Positions 17,711 through 26,618 of a DNA stretch of 64,000 nucleotides are shown here, in pieces. Both the position numbers and the translations under genes were made by a program. Source of the stretch: DATFTE01 sp963802575 (GTDB lineage Bacteria; Acidobacteriota; Terriglobia; Terriglobales; Acidobacteriaceae); the NCBI GenBank assembly GCA_963802575.1, contig CAWDJF010000006.1, positions 62,001 through 126,000 of the forward strand. Direction: 5' to 3'. The notes below the pieces were generated by a model. That model searched no databases. It had not been told where the DNA came from and worked only from the letters and a program-made list of their open reading frames with translations. Within the stretch, counting starts at the first letter, position 1. Each line of letters begins with the position of its first letter.

Positions 17711-18013
17711 CGCCTGCCTTACTTAACTAGTCCAATGATCTAGAAATGACACGCGAATACCGATTCGGAAATGTATTCGCATAACATTTCTCGCGACTGT
17801 GGCACCAAAGCCGTAAACCCTTTGAGTGGCATCTAAGGTTTTCCCCTAATTGACCGGGGGAAGACACTGTATTAGCCTCTGAGTTAACATCCGCTGAAGA
17901 CACGCAATCAGGCGGAGGCTTGGGGACTTTGTGCTTCGCGTCCGTCCCTACTGCACGCACGACCCTTGCAGTTCCTTGGCTTTCCAGCCAAATCAACAAT
18001 CTGAGAGGGCTTC
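17711..18013 (+). other. Upstream region of the 18014 gene with a small hairpin
   Basis: No gene is seen. A hairpin pairs TTCCCC (17841-17846) with GGGGAA (17857-17862) within a conserved-looking stretch about 150 bp before the start at 18014. The segment around 17800-17835 contains ACCAAAGCC, which superficially recalls a cyclic-di-GMP riboswitch, but I could not fold it into one. It is probably promoter and 5' leader of the secreted-protein gene. Confidence 0.3.
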
Positions 18014-19306
18014 ATGAGGGCGTATTGCTTCGCGTGTGTCTGTGTGCTTTTCGCGTCCGCCGCGTTCGCTACCGTTAGCGTAAGTCAACCGAGCAACGGC
18101 ATGACCGTTGGCTCGCCAGTTCAGTTCGTCGCCACGGCAACCGCCACCACCTGCTCTAAGGGTGTCGGCTCCATGGGAATTTACACCGCTCCTTTTCAGC
18201 TCGCCTATGTCGTAAATGGCGCCTCACTCAACACGAAACTCACTCTTAATCCCGGCACTTATAACACCGTAGTAGAAGAGTGGGATAACTGTGGCGGCGC
18301 GACTACCACCCCAGTCACGATCACCGTAACCGCCGGCACCGGCGTCTGGGTCTCTTCCCCGCTCAATAACAGTCAAGTTGGATCTCCTGTGAACTTTGTG
18401 GCCACCGCATCCACCAGCACTTGTTCGAAGGGGGTTGGCTCGATGGGGATCTACACCGCTCCATACCAATTGGCTTATGTAGTCAATGGAAGCAGTATGA
18501 ACACCAACTTGACCCTGAGCCCTGGCACTTATAACACGGTGGTCGAGGAGTGGGATAACTGCGGCGGCGCCGCTGTCACGCCCGTAACAATCACGGTCGC
18601 CGGCACCGGGAAAACTTTCTCGAACCTCCAAAACAGCGTCGGTTGGACAGGATACGGACAACTTCCCCCTGACTACCAGGACTGCAGCTCGTGCGGCTCT
18701 TCGGTGACGTGGTCCTCGACTCAGGGAATCCGTTCTCCGTCGCTGAGCGGGAAATCCATGCAATTCAATATCGGCGGCATCGAACCGTATGCCGACGTGC
18801 TGTGGAACAATCACCTGATCGGCGACTTCTCGTCCCAGGGATTGCCTGACACCAGCCACACCTTGGTGCCGACTCTCCATAACTACACGTATGACGCTTA
18901 CTTTTACGGCACAAACCTGCAAACGGCGCAGGCGCTGGAATTCGACGTCAACCAGTTCTTTAATAATCTTGGCTTCACTTGGGGACACGAGTGCCGTACT
19001 GGCGGCGGCAATGAATGGGATGTGTGGGACAACGTAAACGCGAAGTGGGTCCCGACGGGAATTGCCTGCTACCCCCTGAACAATTCCTGGAACCACTTGA
19101 TCATTCAGGTGCAGCGGACCTCCGACAACCAGTTGCTCTACCAGTCCATCACACTGAACGGCGTCAAGAACACGCTGAACTGGTATTATCCACCGTTCTC
19201 GGAGCCGGGATGGTATGGCATCACGGTGAATTTCCAACTCGACGGGAACTCTAAACAACAAGCCTACACAACCTATCTGGACAATTTCAACTTCACTTAC
19301 TACTGA
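18014..19306 (+). CDS. Secreted protein with two tandem Ig-like repeats
   Basis: 430 aa with a signal peptide (CFACVCVLFASAAFA). Residues about 21-110 and 111-200 are near-identical copies of one Ig-like module. Each contains GSPVxFVATA, TCSKGVGSMGIYTAP, QLAYVVNG and PGTYNTVVEEWDNCGG, with two conserved cysteines probably forming a disulfide. The rest (about 205-430) is a jelly-roll-like beta domain with Trp-rich strands (GYGQLPPDYQDCSSCGSS, EFDVNQFFNNLGFTWGHEC), reminiscent of carbohydrate-binding lectin folds. Similar modules are abundant in acidobacterial extracellular proteins. It is probably a surface or extracellular carbohydrate-binding protein with no enzyme motif seen. A strong hairpin terminator follows. 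Confidence 0.8.
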   Translation: MRAYCFACVCVLFASAAFATVSVSQPSNGMTVGSPVQFVATATATTCSKGVGSMGIYTAPFQLAYVVNGASLNTKLTLNPGTYNTVVEEWDNCGGATTTPVTITVTAGTGVWVSSPLNNSQVGSPVNFVATASTSTCSKGVGSMGIYTAPYQLAYVVNGSSMNTNLTLSPGTYNTVVEEWDNCGGAAVTPVTITVAGTGKTFSNLQNSVGWTGYGQLPPDYQDCSSCGSSVTWSSTQGIRSPSLSGKSMQFNIGGIEPYADVLWNNHLIGDFSSQGLPDTSHTLVPTLHNYTYDAYFYGTNLQTAQALEFDVNQFFNNLGFTWGHECRTGGGNEWDVWDNVNAKWVPTGIACYPLNNSWNHLIIQVQRTSDNQLLYQSITLNGVKNTLNWYYPPFSEPGWYGITVNFQLDGNSKQQAYTTYLDNFNFTYY

Positions 19307-19335
19307 ACGAATAGCATCGTGCTCCAGGAAGCCAG

Positions 19336-19370
19336 TCGGGCCAGGCGGACAGTTGTCCGCGCTGGCCCGA
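19336..19370 (+). terminator. Hairpin terminator after the Ig-repeat gene
   Basis: A 16-bp stem, TCGGGCCAGGCGGACA paired with TGTCCGC-G-CTGGCCCGA carrying one bulged G, closes a tiny loop 30 nt after the stop at 19306. The downstream U-tract is weak (TCGCTTTA), so it may be a processing or pausing hairpin as much as a classical terminator. Confidence 0.6.
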
Positions 19371-19711
19371 TCGCTTTAGTCGAGCGGCTGGCTGCCAGGG
19401 CGCGTATAGCGGACTCCTGCCCGTCCCGGGCGGTGCTGTCAGATTTGCCAGTATTGCCAGGGCTCGCCTGCGCATAGGCTTAGGTCGCGCGGGCTGACCG
19501 GTTCGAAACCGCCTGCCCCTGAAGTGCACGTGTCGAAACGTGGTATGGGCAGATCAGCATCGAGGGCAATTAACCAGTATTTCGGGAAGATCCGCACATT
19601 TCCGCTCCGGTTGGCCAAAAAGAATAAGACTCCTCGCAGAACTCTGAGGCGGTCAACGTCGCACGGTGAAGCAACAATCGCGAGCGCGAGATTGTCCTAA
19701 AGGAGTTTGCC
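19371..19711 (+). other. Upstream region of the DUF3300/DUF2950 operon
   Basis: No convincing ORF lies here. The stretch ends in the ribosome site AAAGGAG directly before 19712. I see no recognisable operator or riboswitch. Confidence 0.35.
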
Positions 19712-21358
19712 ATGCATCCAGTTCTACGAGGTCCTACGGCTCTGTTGCTGACCGCCATCTTTTCCGTAACGAGTCTGACCACTGGCTGTAAATCCTCTCA
19801 AGATGCGACTCCGGCTGCAAGCCAAGACACAAGCCAAGCCGCGCCGCCAACCCAGGATGCCGGACCCACCCAAGCCGCCACGCTGAGTCTCGATGACCTG
19901 GTCGCACCGATCGCTCTTTATCCCGACCAACTTCTTGCTCAGGTTCTCACGGCTTCTACCACTCCGCAGGAAGTACTCGATGGCGGAAACTGGATCCTCC
20001 AGAACCAAAACCTAAAGGGCGACTCGCTGGTCAACGCAGCCAAGGATGCAGGCTTCGGTCCAAGCATGCAATACCTCATGAATTTTCCCCAAGTCGTCGA
20101 CAACATGTGTCAGGAGATGGACTGGACCACTCAACTGGGGCAAGCATTTCAGTCAGACCAACAAGGAGTGATGGAGGCAGTGCAGCGCAAACGTGGCCAG
20201 GCACAGAAGGTCGGGAACCTTGTCTCGTCACCGCAGATGACCGTTGCCACCAAAACCGAAAACGGGCAGCAATATGTCGAGATCAAGCCCACCGATCCGA
20301 AGGTTGTCTACGTCCCGCAGTACAACCCGGTCACAGTGTATGTCCAATCTCCTCCTCCCGTTGTAGTCTCTGCTCCGGTCACAACCACGACCACTCCGCA
20401 ATCGACGGGCGTGAGCACCGGCACTGCCGCCGGCATCGGGCTACTCTCGTTCGGAGTGGGCATGCTGATCGGCGCCGCCATCAGCAGCAACAATCACTAT
20501 TACCCTTATCCGGCATGGGGCTATCGCAGCATCTACTACCGTGGCGGTCCTTACTACCCGCCGCCTTACCGTCCTGTGTATCCGGGCTACCGTCCGGCTT
20601 ATGGATATCACCCGCCCCCCAATTACCGGTGGACCCAGGTCAATAACAACATCAACATCAACATCAACAATAACTATTACAACAAGTTCAATAACCAAAA
20701 TCGCCCCAGTACGCTGCCCGCAAACAATGCCAGCACACTGCCGGCGAACAATCGTGCTGGCGGAAATCCCAACGTCAACACTCTGAACAACAACCGCGCA
20801 GGACAAGGCAACAACACGTACCAGGGCGCTCGTCCATCCACGAGCAACCAGAAACCCGGTTCTTCGATGGCGAACGCGGTGCCTCGCAACCAGCAGCTCG
20901 CTGCCCCCGCGAACCAGCCAACCAACATGAATCGCGCCAACCCGAGCAACGGTGCTCCCGCAACCAACCGTACAGGGAATGCGAGTGCGGCGAACACTCG
21001 TCCTGGCACAGGCAATTCCGGCTCAATGAATCGCGGCGGCGCGACTCCGGCAACTCAGCCTACGAATCGGGCGGGCACGTCTCCGACAACTCAGCCTACG
21101 AATCGCACGGGCACGTCTCCGGCGACCCAGCCTACGAATCGCGGAGGCGATCGCGGTTACGCCAACGCCACTCGTCCTGCGACTGGTAGCACGGCTCCGA
21201 CATCGCGGCCGTCGCCCAGTTCGCCGACGCAGAATCGCGGCAACGGCGCTGGCGCATTCAGCGGCGGAACTGCCAGGACCGATCGCGCCGATAGCAGTCG
21301 TGGCCGTTCCAGCATGGGCGCGCCCGCAGGCGGAGGACGAGGAGGCAGGAGCCGCTAG
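19712..21358 (+). CDS. DUF3300 lipoprotein with low-complexity C-terminus
   Basis: 548 aa with AAAGGAG 6 nt before the ATG. The signal ends in a lipobox (LTTGC, Cys26) and is followed by a Gln/Ala/Thr/Pro-rich linker. Residues about 57-210 are the DUF3300 domain (LDDLVAPIALYPDQLLAQVL, GFGPSMQYLMNFPQVVDNM, TDPKVVYVPQYNPVTVYV). A Gly-rich hydrophobic segment (about 233-253) may span or pack on the membrane. The Tyr/Pro-rich and then Asn/Thr/Ala/Gly-rich tail has short tandem repeats such as TQPTNRAGTSP and TQPTNRTGTSP. The function of DUF3300 is unknown. It is often found next to DUF2950, as here with 60 nt between them, which suggests a joint envelope role. Confidence 0.88.
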   Translation: MHPVLRGPTALLLTAIFSVTSLTTGCKSSQDATPAASQDTSQAAPPTQDAGPTQAATLSLDDLVAPIALYPDQLLAQVLTASTTPQEVLDGGNWILQNQNLKGDSLVNAAKDAGFGPSMQYLMNFPQVVDNMCQEMDWTTQLGQAFQSDQQGVMEAVQRKRGQAQKVGNLVSSPQMTVATKTENGQQYVEIKPTDPKVVYVPQYNPVTVYVQSPPPVVVSAPVTTTTTPQSTGVSTGTAAGIGLLSFGVGMLIGAAISSNNHYYPYPAWGYRSIYYRGGPYYPPPYRPVYPGYRPAYGYHPPPNYRWTQVNNNINININNNYYNKFNNQNRPSTLPANNASTLPANNRAGGNPNVNTLNNNRAGQGNNTYQGARPSTSNQKPGSSMANAVPRNQQLAAPANQPTNMNRANPSNGAPATNRTGNASAANTRPGTGNSGSMNRGGATPATQPTNRAGTSPTTQPTNRTGTSPATQPTNRGGDRGYANATRPATGSTAPTSRPSPSSPTQNRGNGAGAFSGGTARTDRADSSRGRSSMGAPAGGGRGGRSR

Positions 21359-21418
21359 GATGCCGTCGCTGGCACCATCGATATCGACCGGGCAATTCTG
21401 CACCAGGAGAATGTTGTC

Positions 21419-22360
21419 ATGAAGAATGTCGAAAAGTTCCGTCTCGTCCGAAAATCAGCCCTACTCGCGGCCCTGCTCGGCCTCGCAACTCTTGCGCCGC
21501 CGAATGCAGGCGCTCAGGCCGACGGACAGAAGACCTTCTCTTCGTCGAAGGAAGCAGTCACTACCCTTATCCAAGCAGTCCGTGACGGGAATACGTCCGA
21601 CCTCCTCGCCATCCTTGGCCCCGGCAGCGAGGACATCATCACTTCCAGCGATACCGTCGCTGATAAGGCAGCGGGCGACCGCTTTGTCGCCCGCTATGAC
21701 CTCAAGCATTCCCTCGGCGAGTCTGCTCCCGGCCAGTCAACGCTCAATATCGGCAAAGACAGCTGGCCCTTTCCCATCCCCTTGGTCCATGCCAATGACA
21801 AATGGTATTGGGACGGAGCCGCCGGAAAAGAGGAGATCCTTTACCGCCGCATCGGCGCCAACGAACTCGCAGCTATTGCAGTATGCAAAGGCGCTGTGGC
21901 TGCACAGCGCGATTATGCTGCCGCCGGACACGACGGCCTGCCCGCCGGAATCTACGCGCAACGGCTGATGAGCGAACCAGGCAAGCAGAACGGCCTGTAT
22001 TGGGAAGTGAACGACGGAGAAACTCCCAGCCCCGCAGGCCCGCTGCTCGCGCAAGCCAGCTACGAAGGGTACGGTGGCACTGCGAAGGGCTCTCCTTATC
22101 ATGGTTATTACTACCGCATGCTTAAAGGTCAAGGGCCCAACGCAAAAGGCGGGGCTAAGAACTACATTGTCGATGGCAACATGACTGGCGGTTTCGCCTT
22201 CGTCGCCTACCCCGCCGATTATCGCTCTAGCGGCGTTATGACTTTTCTCGTGAACGAGAATGGCACGATCTATCAAAAAGACCTGGGTGAAAAAACTACC
22301 GACCTCGCCCAACAAATGACAGACTACAACCCTGACAAGTCCTGGACGGTGGTCAAGTGA
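21419..22360 (+). CDS. DUF2950 secreted protein
   Basis: 313 aa with a signal peptide (SALLAALLGLATLAPPNAGAQA). It carries conserved DUF2950 features: FSSSKEAVTTLIQAVRDGN, ILGPGSEDIITSSD, WPFPIPLVHANDKWYWD, IGANELAAIAVC, GYYYRMLKGQG and FAFVAYPADYRSSGVMTFLV. The family is periplasmic or secreted and of unknown function, typically encoded with DUF3300. It shares the operon with 19712 and ends about 130 bp before the EF-P-like gene. Length and architecture are normal for the family. Confidence 0.88.
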   Translation: MKNVEKFRLVRKSALLAALLGLATLAPPNAGAQADGQKTFSSSKEAVTTLIQAVRDGNTSDLLAILGPGSEDIITSSDTVADKAAGDRFVARYDLKHSLGESAPGQSTLNIGKDSWPFPIPLVHANDKWYWDGAAGKEEILYRRIGANELAAIAVCKGAVAAQRDYAAAGHDGLPAGIYAQRLMSEPGKQNGLYWEVNDGETPSPAGPLLAQASYEGYGGTAKGSPYHGYYYRMLKGQGPNAKGGAKNYIVDGNMTGGFAFVAYPADYRSSGVMTFLVNENGTIYQKDLGEKTTDLAQQMTDYNPDKSWTVVK

Positions 22361-22493
22361 ACTCAGATGGCGCAACAGCAACCGAAGCGGGCATTGTGAT
22401 CTTCATCTGATTCGGCCGAACACCTTATACTAAAGGCGGAATTTGGGTCAGGTTCGCATTCACTTCCCGTACTGCCCTGACTTTGAGGTGTTC

Positions 22494-23069
22494 ATGGCCG
22501 CCCTGATTGATGCCATCGACGTTAAGCGCAAGACGCTGTTCGAATTCGAAAACACGCCCTTCTACTGCCTCGAAGCACAGGTGAATACGCCTACCGCACG
22601 TGGCGGCCAGACGCTGGTGCGCCTGAAGATGCGCAACCTTCTCACCAACGCGGTTTTTGAGAAGACATTTAAGGCCAGCGACAAATTCAAAGAGCCAGAT
22701 TTGCAGTCGGTCCCGGCTTCGTATCTCTATAGTGATAGCGCTGGTTCGCACTTTCTGGACCAGGAAAGCTATGAGACTCTCACCCTGACCGAAGAGATGG
22801 TCGGGAATGCGCTGGATCTCCTGATCGAAGGCGCATTGATCCAGTTGCGCAAGTACAACGGCAATCCCATCGGCTTGCAGCTTCCAATATTCGTTGAACT
22901 GAATGTTGCCTACACTGAGGCCGGCGTGCGCGGAGATTCATCGAGCGGCAGCGTGACGAAATCGGCCAGGCTGGAGACGGGACTTGAAATCCGCGTTCCC
23001 CTCTTCATCAAGGTGGGAGAGCGAGTGAAGGTCTCAACGGAGAATCGGGAGTTCGCTGGGCGAGCGTGA
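22494..23069 (+). CDS. yeiP: Elongation factor P-like protein, YeiP/EfpL type
   Basis: 191 aa from the ATG at 22494, which has GAGG 5 nt upstream; a TTG at 22443 is in frame but adds an unusual extension. The three EF-P beta-barrels are present: an N-terminal KOW-like domain with LVRLKMRNLLTNAVFEKTF, a middle OB domain with LYSDSAGSHFLDQESYETL, and a C-terminal OB domain with SARLETGLEIRVPLFIKVGERVKV. The loop that in EF-P carries the modified Lys/Arg reads TPTARGGQT, the pattern of YeiP/EfpL paralogues rather than PGKG-type EF-P. The protein is expected to bind the ribosomal E site and relieve stalling on proline-rich or other difficult sequences. No EpmA or EarP modification gene is nearby. 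Confidence 0.88.
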   Translation: MAALIDAIDVKRKTLFEFENTPFYCLEAQVNTPTARGGQTLVRLKMRNLLTNAVFEKTFKASDKFKEPDLQSVPASYLYSDSAGSHFLDQESYETLTLTEEMVGNALDLLIEGALIQLRKYNGNPIGLQLPIFVELNVAYTEAGVRGDSSSGSVTKSARLETGLEIRVPLFIKVGERVKVSTENREFAGRA

Positions 23070-23103
23070 GCCCATCTTACCCTTTCTGCCTGCAAGGTGA
23101 GTC

Positions 23104-24141
23104 ATGCGGCGGAGAACCGCGTCGGCGTCAACAGGAGCATTGGTCGAGATCATGGACACACCCAAGGAACTAAACGAGATCGTTCTTCCGCAAACCGTGG
23201 TCGGCCCGCTTACGCGCGCTGCGATTTTTCTGGTTGTCTGCATTCGCCCGGAACAGGGGAACTATACGACGCTACGATCATTCAGCGCGGACCTCGCGGG
23301 GCTGGTACGGGCTGTCGAATTTCGAGACGTGGAAGCCGGTCTCACCTGCGTCGTTGGATTCGGTTCCGACGCCTGGGACAAACTCTTCGGATCTCCGCGC
23401 CCCGCCGAGCTCCATCCGTTTCGCGAGATTCGCTCAGATAGCCGCCATGCCGTCTCCACCCCCGGTGACATCCTGTTTCACATTCGAGCCAAACGCCCCG
23501 ATCTCTGTTTTGAATTGGCTACACAGATCATGGACAGCATCGGCGATGTAGTTTCGGTTGCCGACGAGGTTCACGGCTTCCGCTATTTCGATGATCGCGA
23601 TGTCATCGGGTTCGTCGACGGCACAGAAAATCCGCGAGGCGGTGCGGCAGAACAGGCTGCAATTGTCGGAAACGAAGATCCAGCCTTTGCGGGCGGCAGC
23701 TATGTCATCGTCCAGAAATATCTTCACGACATGAAGAAATGGAATGCTCTGCCGGTTGAGACCCAGGAGGGAATTGTTGGCCGCAAGAAACTCTCAGACA
23801 TCGAACTGAAAGACGCCGAGAAGCCGCCATTCGCGCACAATGCGCTCACTTCGATCGAAGAAAACGGAAAGGAACTTAAGATTCTGAGAGACAACATGCC
23901 TTTCGGGCGCCCGGGATACGGCGAGTTCGGGACCTACTTCATCGGTTATAGCCGCACTCCGCGCATCACGGAAACGATGCTGCAGAACATGTTCGTGGGG
24001 CGTCCTCCTGGCAATTACGATCGTCTGCTCGATTTCAGCAACGCAGTTACCGGAAGTTTGTTTTTTGTACCGTCATCAACGTTTCTCGACAACATCAGCG
24101 GAGACGCGCCTGACTCTGCCGCAAATGTTATCAAGGTCTAG
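23104..24141 (+). CDS. DyP-type heme peroxidase
   Basis: 345 aa. The DyP signature GFVDGTENP is at residues 169-177 (catalytic Asp172), the proximal heme ligand is probably His245 (PFAHNALTSI), and the distal Arg is Arg284 in IGYSRTP. The region between (GGSYVIVQKYLHDMKKWNAL) and ILRDNMPFG are typical of class B (YfeX-like) enzymes. No signal peptide and no encapsulin targeting tail are evident, so it is probably cytoplasmic. It uses H2O2 to oxidise dyes, phenols or porphyrins; the physiological substrate is unknown. The ATG at 23104 follows an AAGGTGAG site. It lies 34 nt after yeiP, so the two may be co-transcribed. Confidence 0.92.
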   Translation: MRRRTASASTGALVEIMDTPKELNEIVLPQTVVGPLTRAAIFLVVCIRPEQGNYTTLRSFSADLAGLVRAVEFRDVEAGLTCVVGFGSDAWDKLFGSPRPAELHPFREIRSDSRHAVSTPGDILFHIRAKRPDLCFELATQIMDSIGDVVSVADEVHGFRYFDDRDVIGFVDGTENPRGGAAEQAAIVGNEDPAFAGGSYVIVQKYLHDMKKWNALPVETQEGIVGRKKLSDIELKDAEKPPFAHNALTSIEENGKELKILRDNMPFGRPGYGEFGTYFIGYSRTPRITETMLQNMFVGRPPGNYDRLLDFSNAVTGSLFFVPSSTFLDNISGDAPDSAANVIKV

Positions 24142-24281
24142 GCTCACCGGTTCCCCGATCGTCCCTGACGATGCGATCAAAATGGCAGACTGGACAAATT
24201 TGGACGACTTGCTTTCGCGCTGGAGCTGCGCGAAGATTTTGGACTGAAACTCGCCGCCACATCTTCCGACACCAATACGAC

Positions 24282-25274
24282 ATGATGATCGATTTGCGAA
24301 AAGTTTTGTGCGTAGCTGTCCTAACCGGTGCGGCCTTTCACTCTTGCCTGGCAACTTCGGATCCAACGGTCGGAACTCTCTTGGCGGAGGGCCGCGTGGA
24401 CGATGCGATTTTGTTGCTGCAAACTAGAATTAACAGCTCACCGCAGGACGCCGAATCTTACAATTTCCTGTGTCGCGCTTACTTTATGCTCGGCGAATGG
24501 GATCCGGGCATTGCGGCTTGCGAGAAATCCGTTTCACTCCGCCCAGACAATGGCGATTACCATTCGTGGTTGGGCCGAATTTACGGAGAAAAGGCGGGTC
24601 ACTCCAATTTCATCACTGCCGCTCGCCTTGCGGGCAAGGTGCGCAACCAGTTCGAGGCTGCCGTGCACCTCAACCCCAAGAGCGTCGACGCACGTGCTGA
24701 TCTAGCCGACTTCTACTTGGAGGCTCCGGGAATCGTAGGCGGCGGAAAAGATAAGGCAGAAGCGCAGGCGCAAGAAATCGCCAGTCTCGATCCCGCCCAA
24801 GGCCATCGAGTAAAGGCCAGAATCGCAGAAGAGAAGAAGGATTACGTCACAGCCGAGAATGAGTATCGCATTGCCATCCAGGTAAGCGGAGGCAAAGCGG
24901 GAACATGGCTAAACCTAGCCCACTTCTATCGGCACGTAGGACGTTTGGATGATATGGAGGCCGCCATTAAACACGCGACTGCCCCGGAGATGAATCGTCC
25001 TGACTTGCTGCTGGGCTCGGCGGAGTTATTGGTCAATTCAGGGCGTAACCTTCCGGAAGCCGTCCAGTTGCTGCGCCGGTACATTTCATCCGGTGCGACG
25101 GTGGAAGATGCTCCTGTGTTCAAAGCCCACTACCTTCTGGGAACGATTCTAGAACGACAGGGAGATAAGCGAGCCGCAACTGAACAGTACCGCGCCGCGC
25201 TATCCCTGGCCAAGAACTTCTCGCCTGCCAGGGAGGCCCTGAACCAACTCGAACATGGAAAGAAAGAGGGATGA
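24282..25274 (+). CDS. Secreted TPR-repeat protein
   Basis: About 330 aa from the tandem ATGs at 24282/24285, which begin a signal peptide (LRKVLCVAVLTGAAFHSCLA); the frame is open upstream but encodes no signal. The mature protein is a series of helical TPR-like repeats, for example VDDAILLLQTRINSSPQDAE, WDPGIAACEKSVSLRPDNGD, YVTAENEYRIAIQVSGG and GDKRAATEQYRAALSLAKN. It is a periplasmic scaffold with an unknown partner. No catalytic domain is seen. Confidence 0.78.
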   Translation: MMIDLRKVLCVAVLTGAAFHSCLATSDPTVGTLLAEGRVDDAILLLQTRINSSPQDAESYNFLCRAYFMLGEWDPGIAACEKSVSLRPDNGDYHSWLGRIYGEKAGHSNFITAARLAGKVRNQFEAAVHLNPKSVDARADLADFYLEAPGIVGGGKDKAEAQAQEIASLDPAQGHRVKARIAEEKKDYVTAENEYRIAIQVSGGKAGTWLNLAHFYRHVGRLDDMEAAIKHATAPEMNRPDLLLGSAELLVNSGRNLPEAVQLLRRYISSGATVEDAPVFKAHYLLGTILERQGDKRAATEQYRAALSLAKNFSPAREALNQLEHGKKEG

Positions 25275-25442
25275 CTCCGATTGCCTTGCTCAGTTTTGAA
25301 CGCGAGAGGCTGTTGTATGCTCGACAAGGTGTGGGAGATTCCTGATCCCGAATGCCAGATCTTTTGTGTATAACTCTGGTAACGCTTGCGTCCGAAAGAT
25401 AGCGGCCTTCTAAGTGTCATCGGCAGGCACGCGGGGAACCCG

Positions 25443-26606
25443 ATGATTCAGACAGTCAGATACGTACTTCTTGCGGTTGCAGCCATTCCGTTCATCTATT
25501 ACTTCATTGCGCTGTACAGCTCATGGCAATTCTTTCGGTTTAGCGCGCGCCGAAGCGCCGGTGATCATGACTTCACTCCGCCGGTAAGCAACCTGAAACC
25601 GATCCGAGGGCTCGACCCTGACGCCTACGAAAACTTCGCTAGCTTCTGCAAGCAAGACTATCCGGATTACGAAGTGCTCTTCTGCGTTGGTGAAAAAGAT
25701 GACCCAGCCGTTCCGATCCTGGAGAAGCTAATGAGTGATTTTCCAGAATGTCGGATTCGCATTTTATTCGGTTCAGGCCGAACAGGATCGAACGACAAAG
25801 TGGTCAAGTTGGCCCGCCTCGTCAGCGAAGCGCAACACGAAGTCGTTGTGATTAGCGATAGCGACGTGAGGGTGCGACCCGATTACTTGCGCACTGTGGT
25901 AGCTCCCTTGACCGATTCGAAGATCGGAGCTGTGACCTGTTTTTACGCGTCGATCGAAGAGAAAACACTCACCGAGAACCTGCAGACGATAGGCATGTTT
26001 TCCGATTTTTATGCTGGCATTCTGGTAGCCCGTCAGCTTGACGGAGTGAAGTTTGCGTTAGGGACGACCATCGCCACCACGCGCACGCGCCTGGCCGGAT
26101 TCGGCGGTTACGAATCGATTGCAAATCGTCCCGCCGATGATCTGCTGGTGGGCCGCCTCATCGCCGAACAAGGCTACGAAGTTGAACTTTTGCCCTATAT
26201 TATTTCGACGGTTGCCGACTACGGGTCGATGCACGACCTTCTCCATAAACGTCTGCGCTGGATCGTAGTCATGCGTCATATGCGGCCATGGGGACACCTC
26301 GGCCTGCTTCTTACTCAGGGATTGCCTTGGTCTTTGGCAGCGATTGCAATCCACCCCTCGGCAGGAATTGCGCTCGGTTATCTCGGCACGTACCTCATCC
26401 TGCGATTTGCTATGACTTGGTTGGTTGGCATTTGGGGCTTAAAGCAGGGTTCGCTTTGGAAGAAGTTAGGGCTGATCCCGCTATGGGACGCCCTGGCTTT
26501 TTTCATTTGGCTGACCAGTTTTACGCGCAGAAGCATACGCTGGCGGGATGGCGAATACTACATCCGCGATGGAAGGCTCGTGCCCGTCACTCCCGATTTG
26601 CCCTGA
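25443..26606 (+). CDS. hpnI: HpnI-like / ceramide-glucosyltransferase-type GT21
   Basis: 387 aa from the ATG at 25443. One N-terminal transmembrane helix (about 5-26) is followed by a GT-A domain of family GT21: nucleotide-binding start VSNLKPIRGLDPDAYENF, metal-binding DSD at 139-141 (ISDSDVRVRPDYL), acceptor-side RPADDLLVG (Asp232/233), and the LRW motif at 271-273 (HKRLRWIVVMRHMRP). C-terminal membrane helices cover about residues 284-355. HpnI adds N-acetylglucosamine to bacteriohopanetetrol; ceramide glucosyltransferase is the eukaryotic relative. Hopanoids are common in Acidobacteriota, but no other hpn gene is here, so a related glycolipid substrate is possible. It converges with sqdB. 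Confidence 0.8.
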   Translation: MIQTVRYVLLAVAAIPFIYYFIALYSSWQFFRFSARRSAGDHDFTPPVSNLKPIRGLDPDAYENFASFCKQDYPDYEVLFCVGEKDDPAVPILEKLMSDFPECRIRILFGSGRTGSNDKVVKLARLVSEAQHEVVVISDSDVRVRPDYLRTVVAPLTDSKIGAVTCFYASIEEKTLTENLQTIGMFSDFYAGILVARQLDGVKFALGTTIATTRTRLAGFGGYESIANRPADDLLVGRLIAEQGYEVELLPYIISTVADYGSMHDLLHKRLRWIVVMRHMRPWGHLGLLLTQGLPWSLAAIAIHPSAGIALGYLGTYLILRFAMTWLVGIWGLKQGSLWKKLGLIPLWDALAFFIWLTSFTRRSIRWRDGEYYIRDGRLVPVTPDLP

Positions 26607-26618
26607 GCCAGTTGAAGC

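Noticed and set aside
17790..17870. Possible cyclic-di-GMP (GEMM) riboswitch upstream of the 18014 gene, from the ACCAAAGCC-like motif and a nearby hairpin
   Set aside because: The P1 stem and tetraloop receptor of GEMM could not be drawn; only a 6-bp hairpin is supported.
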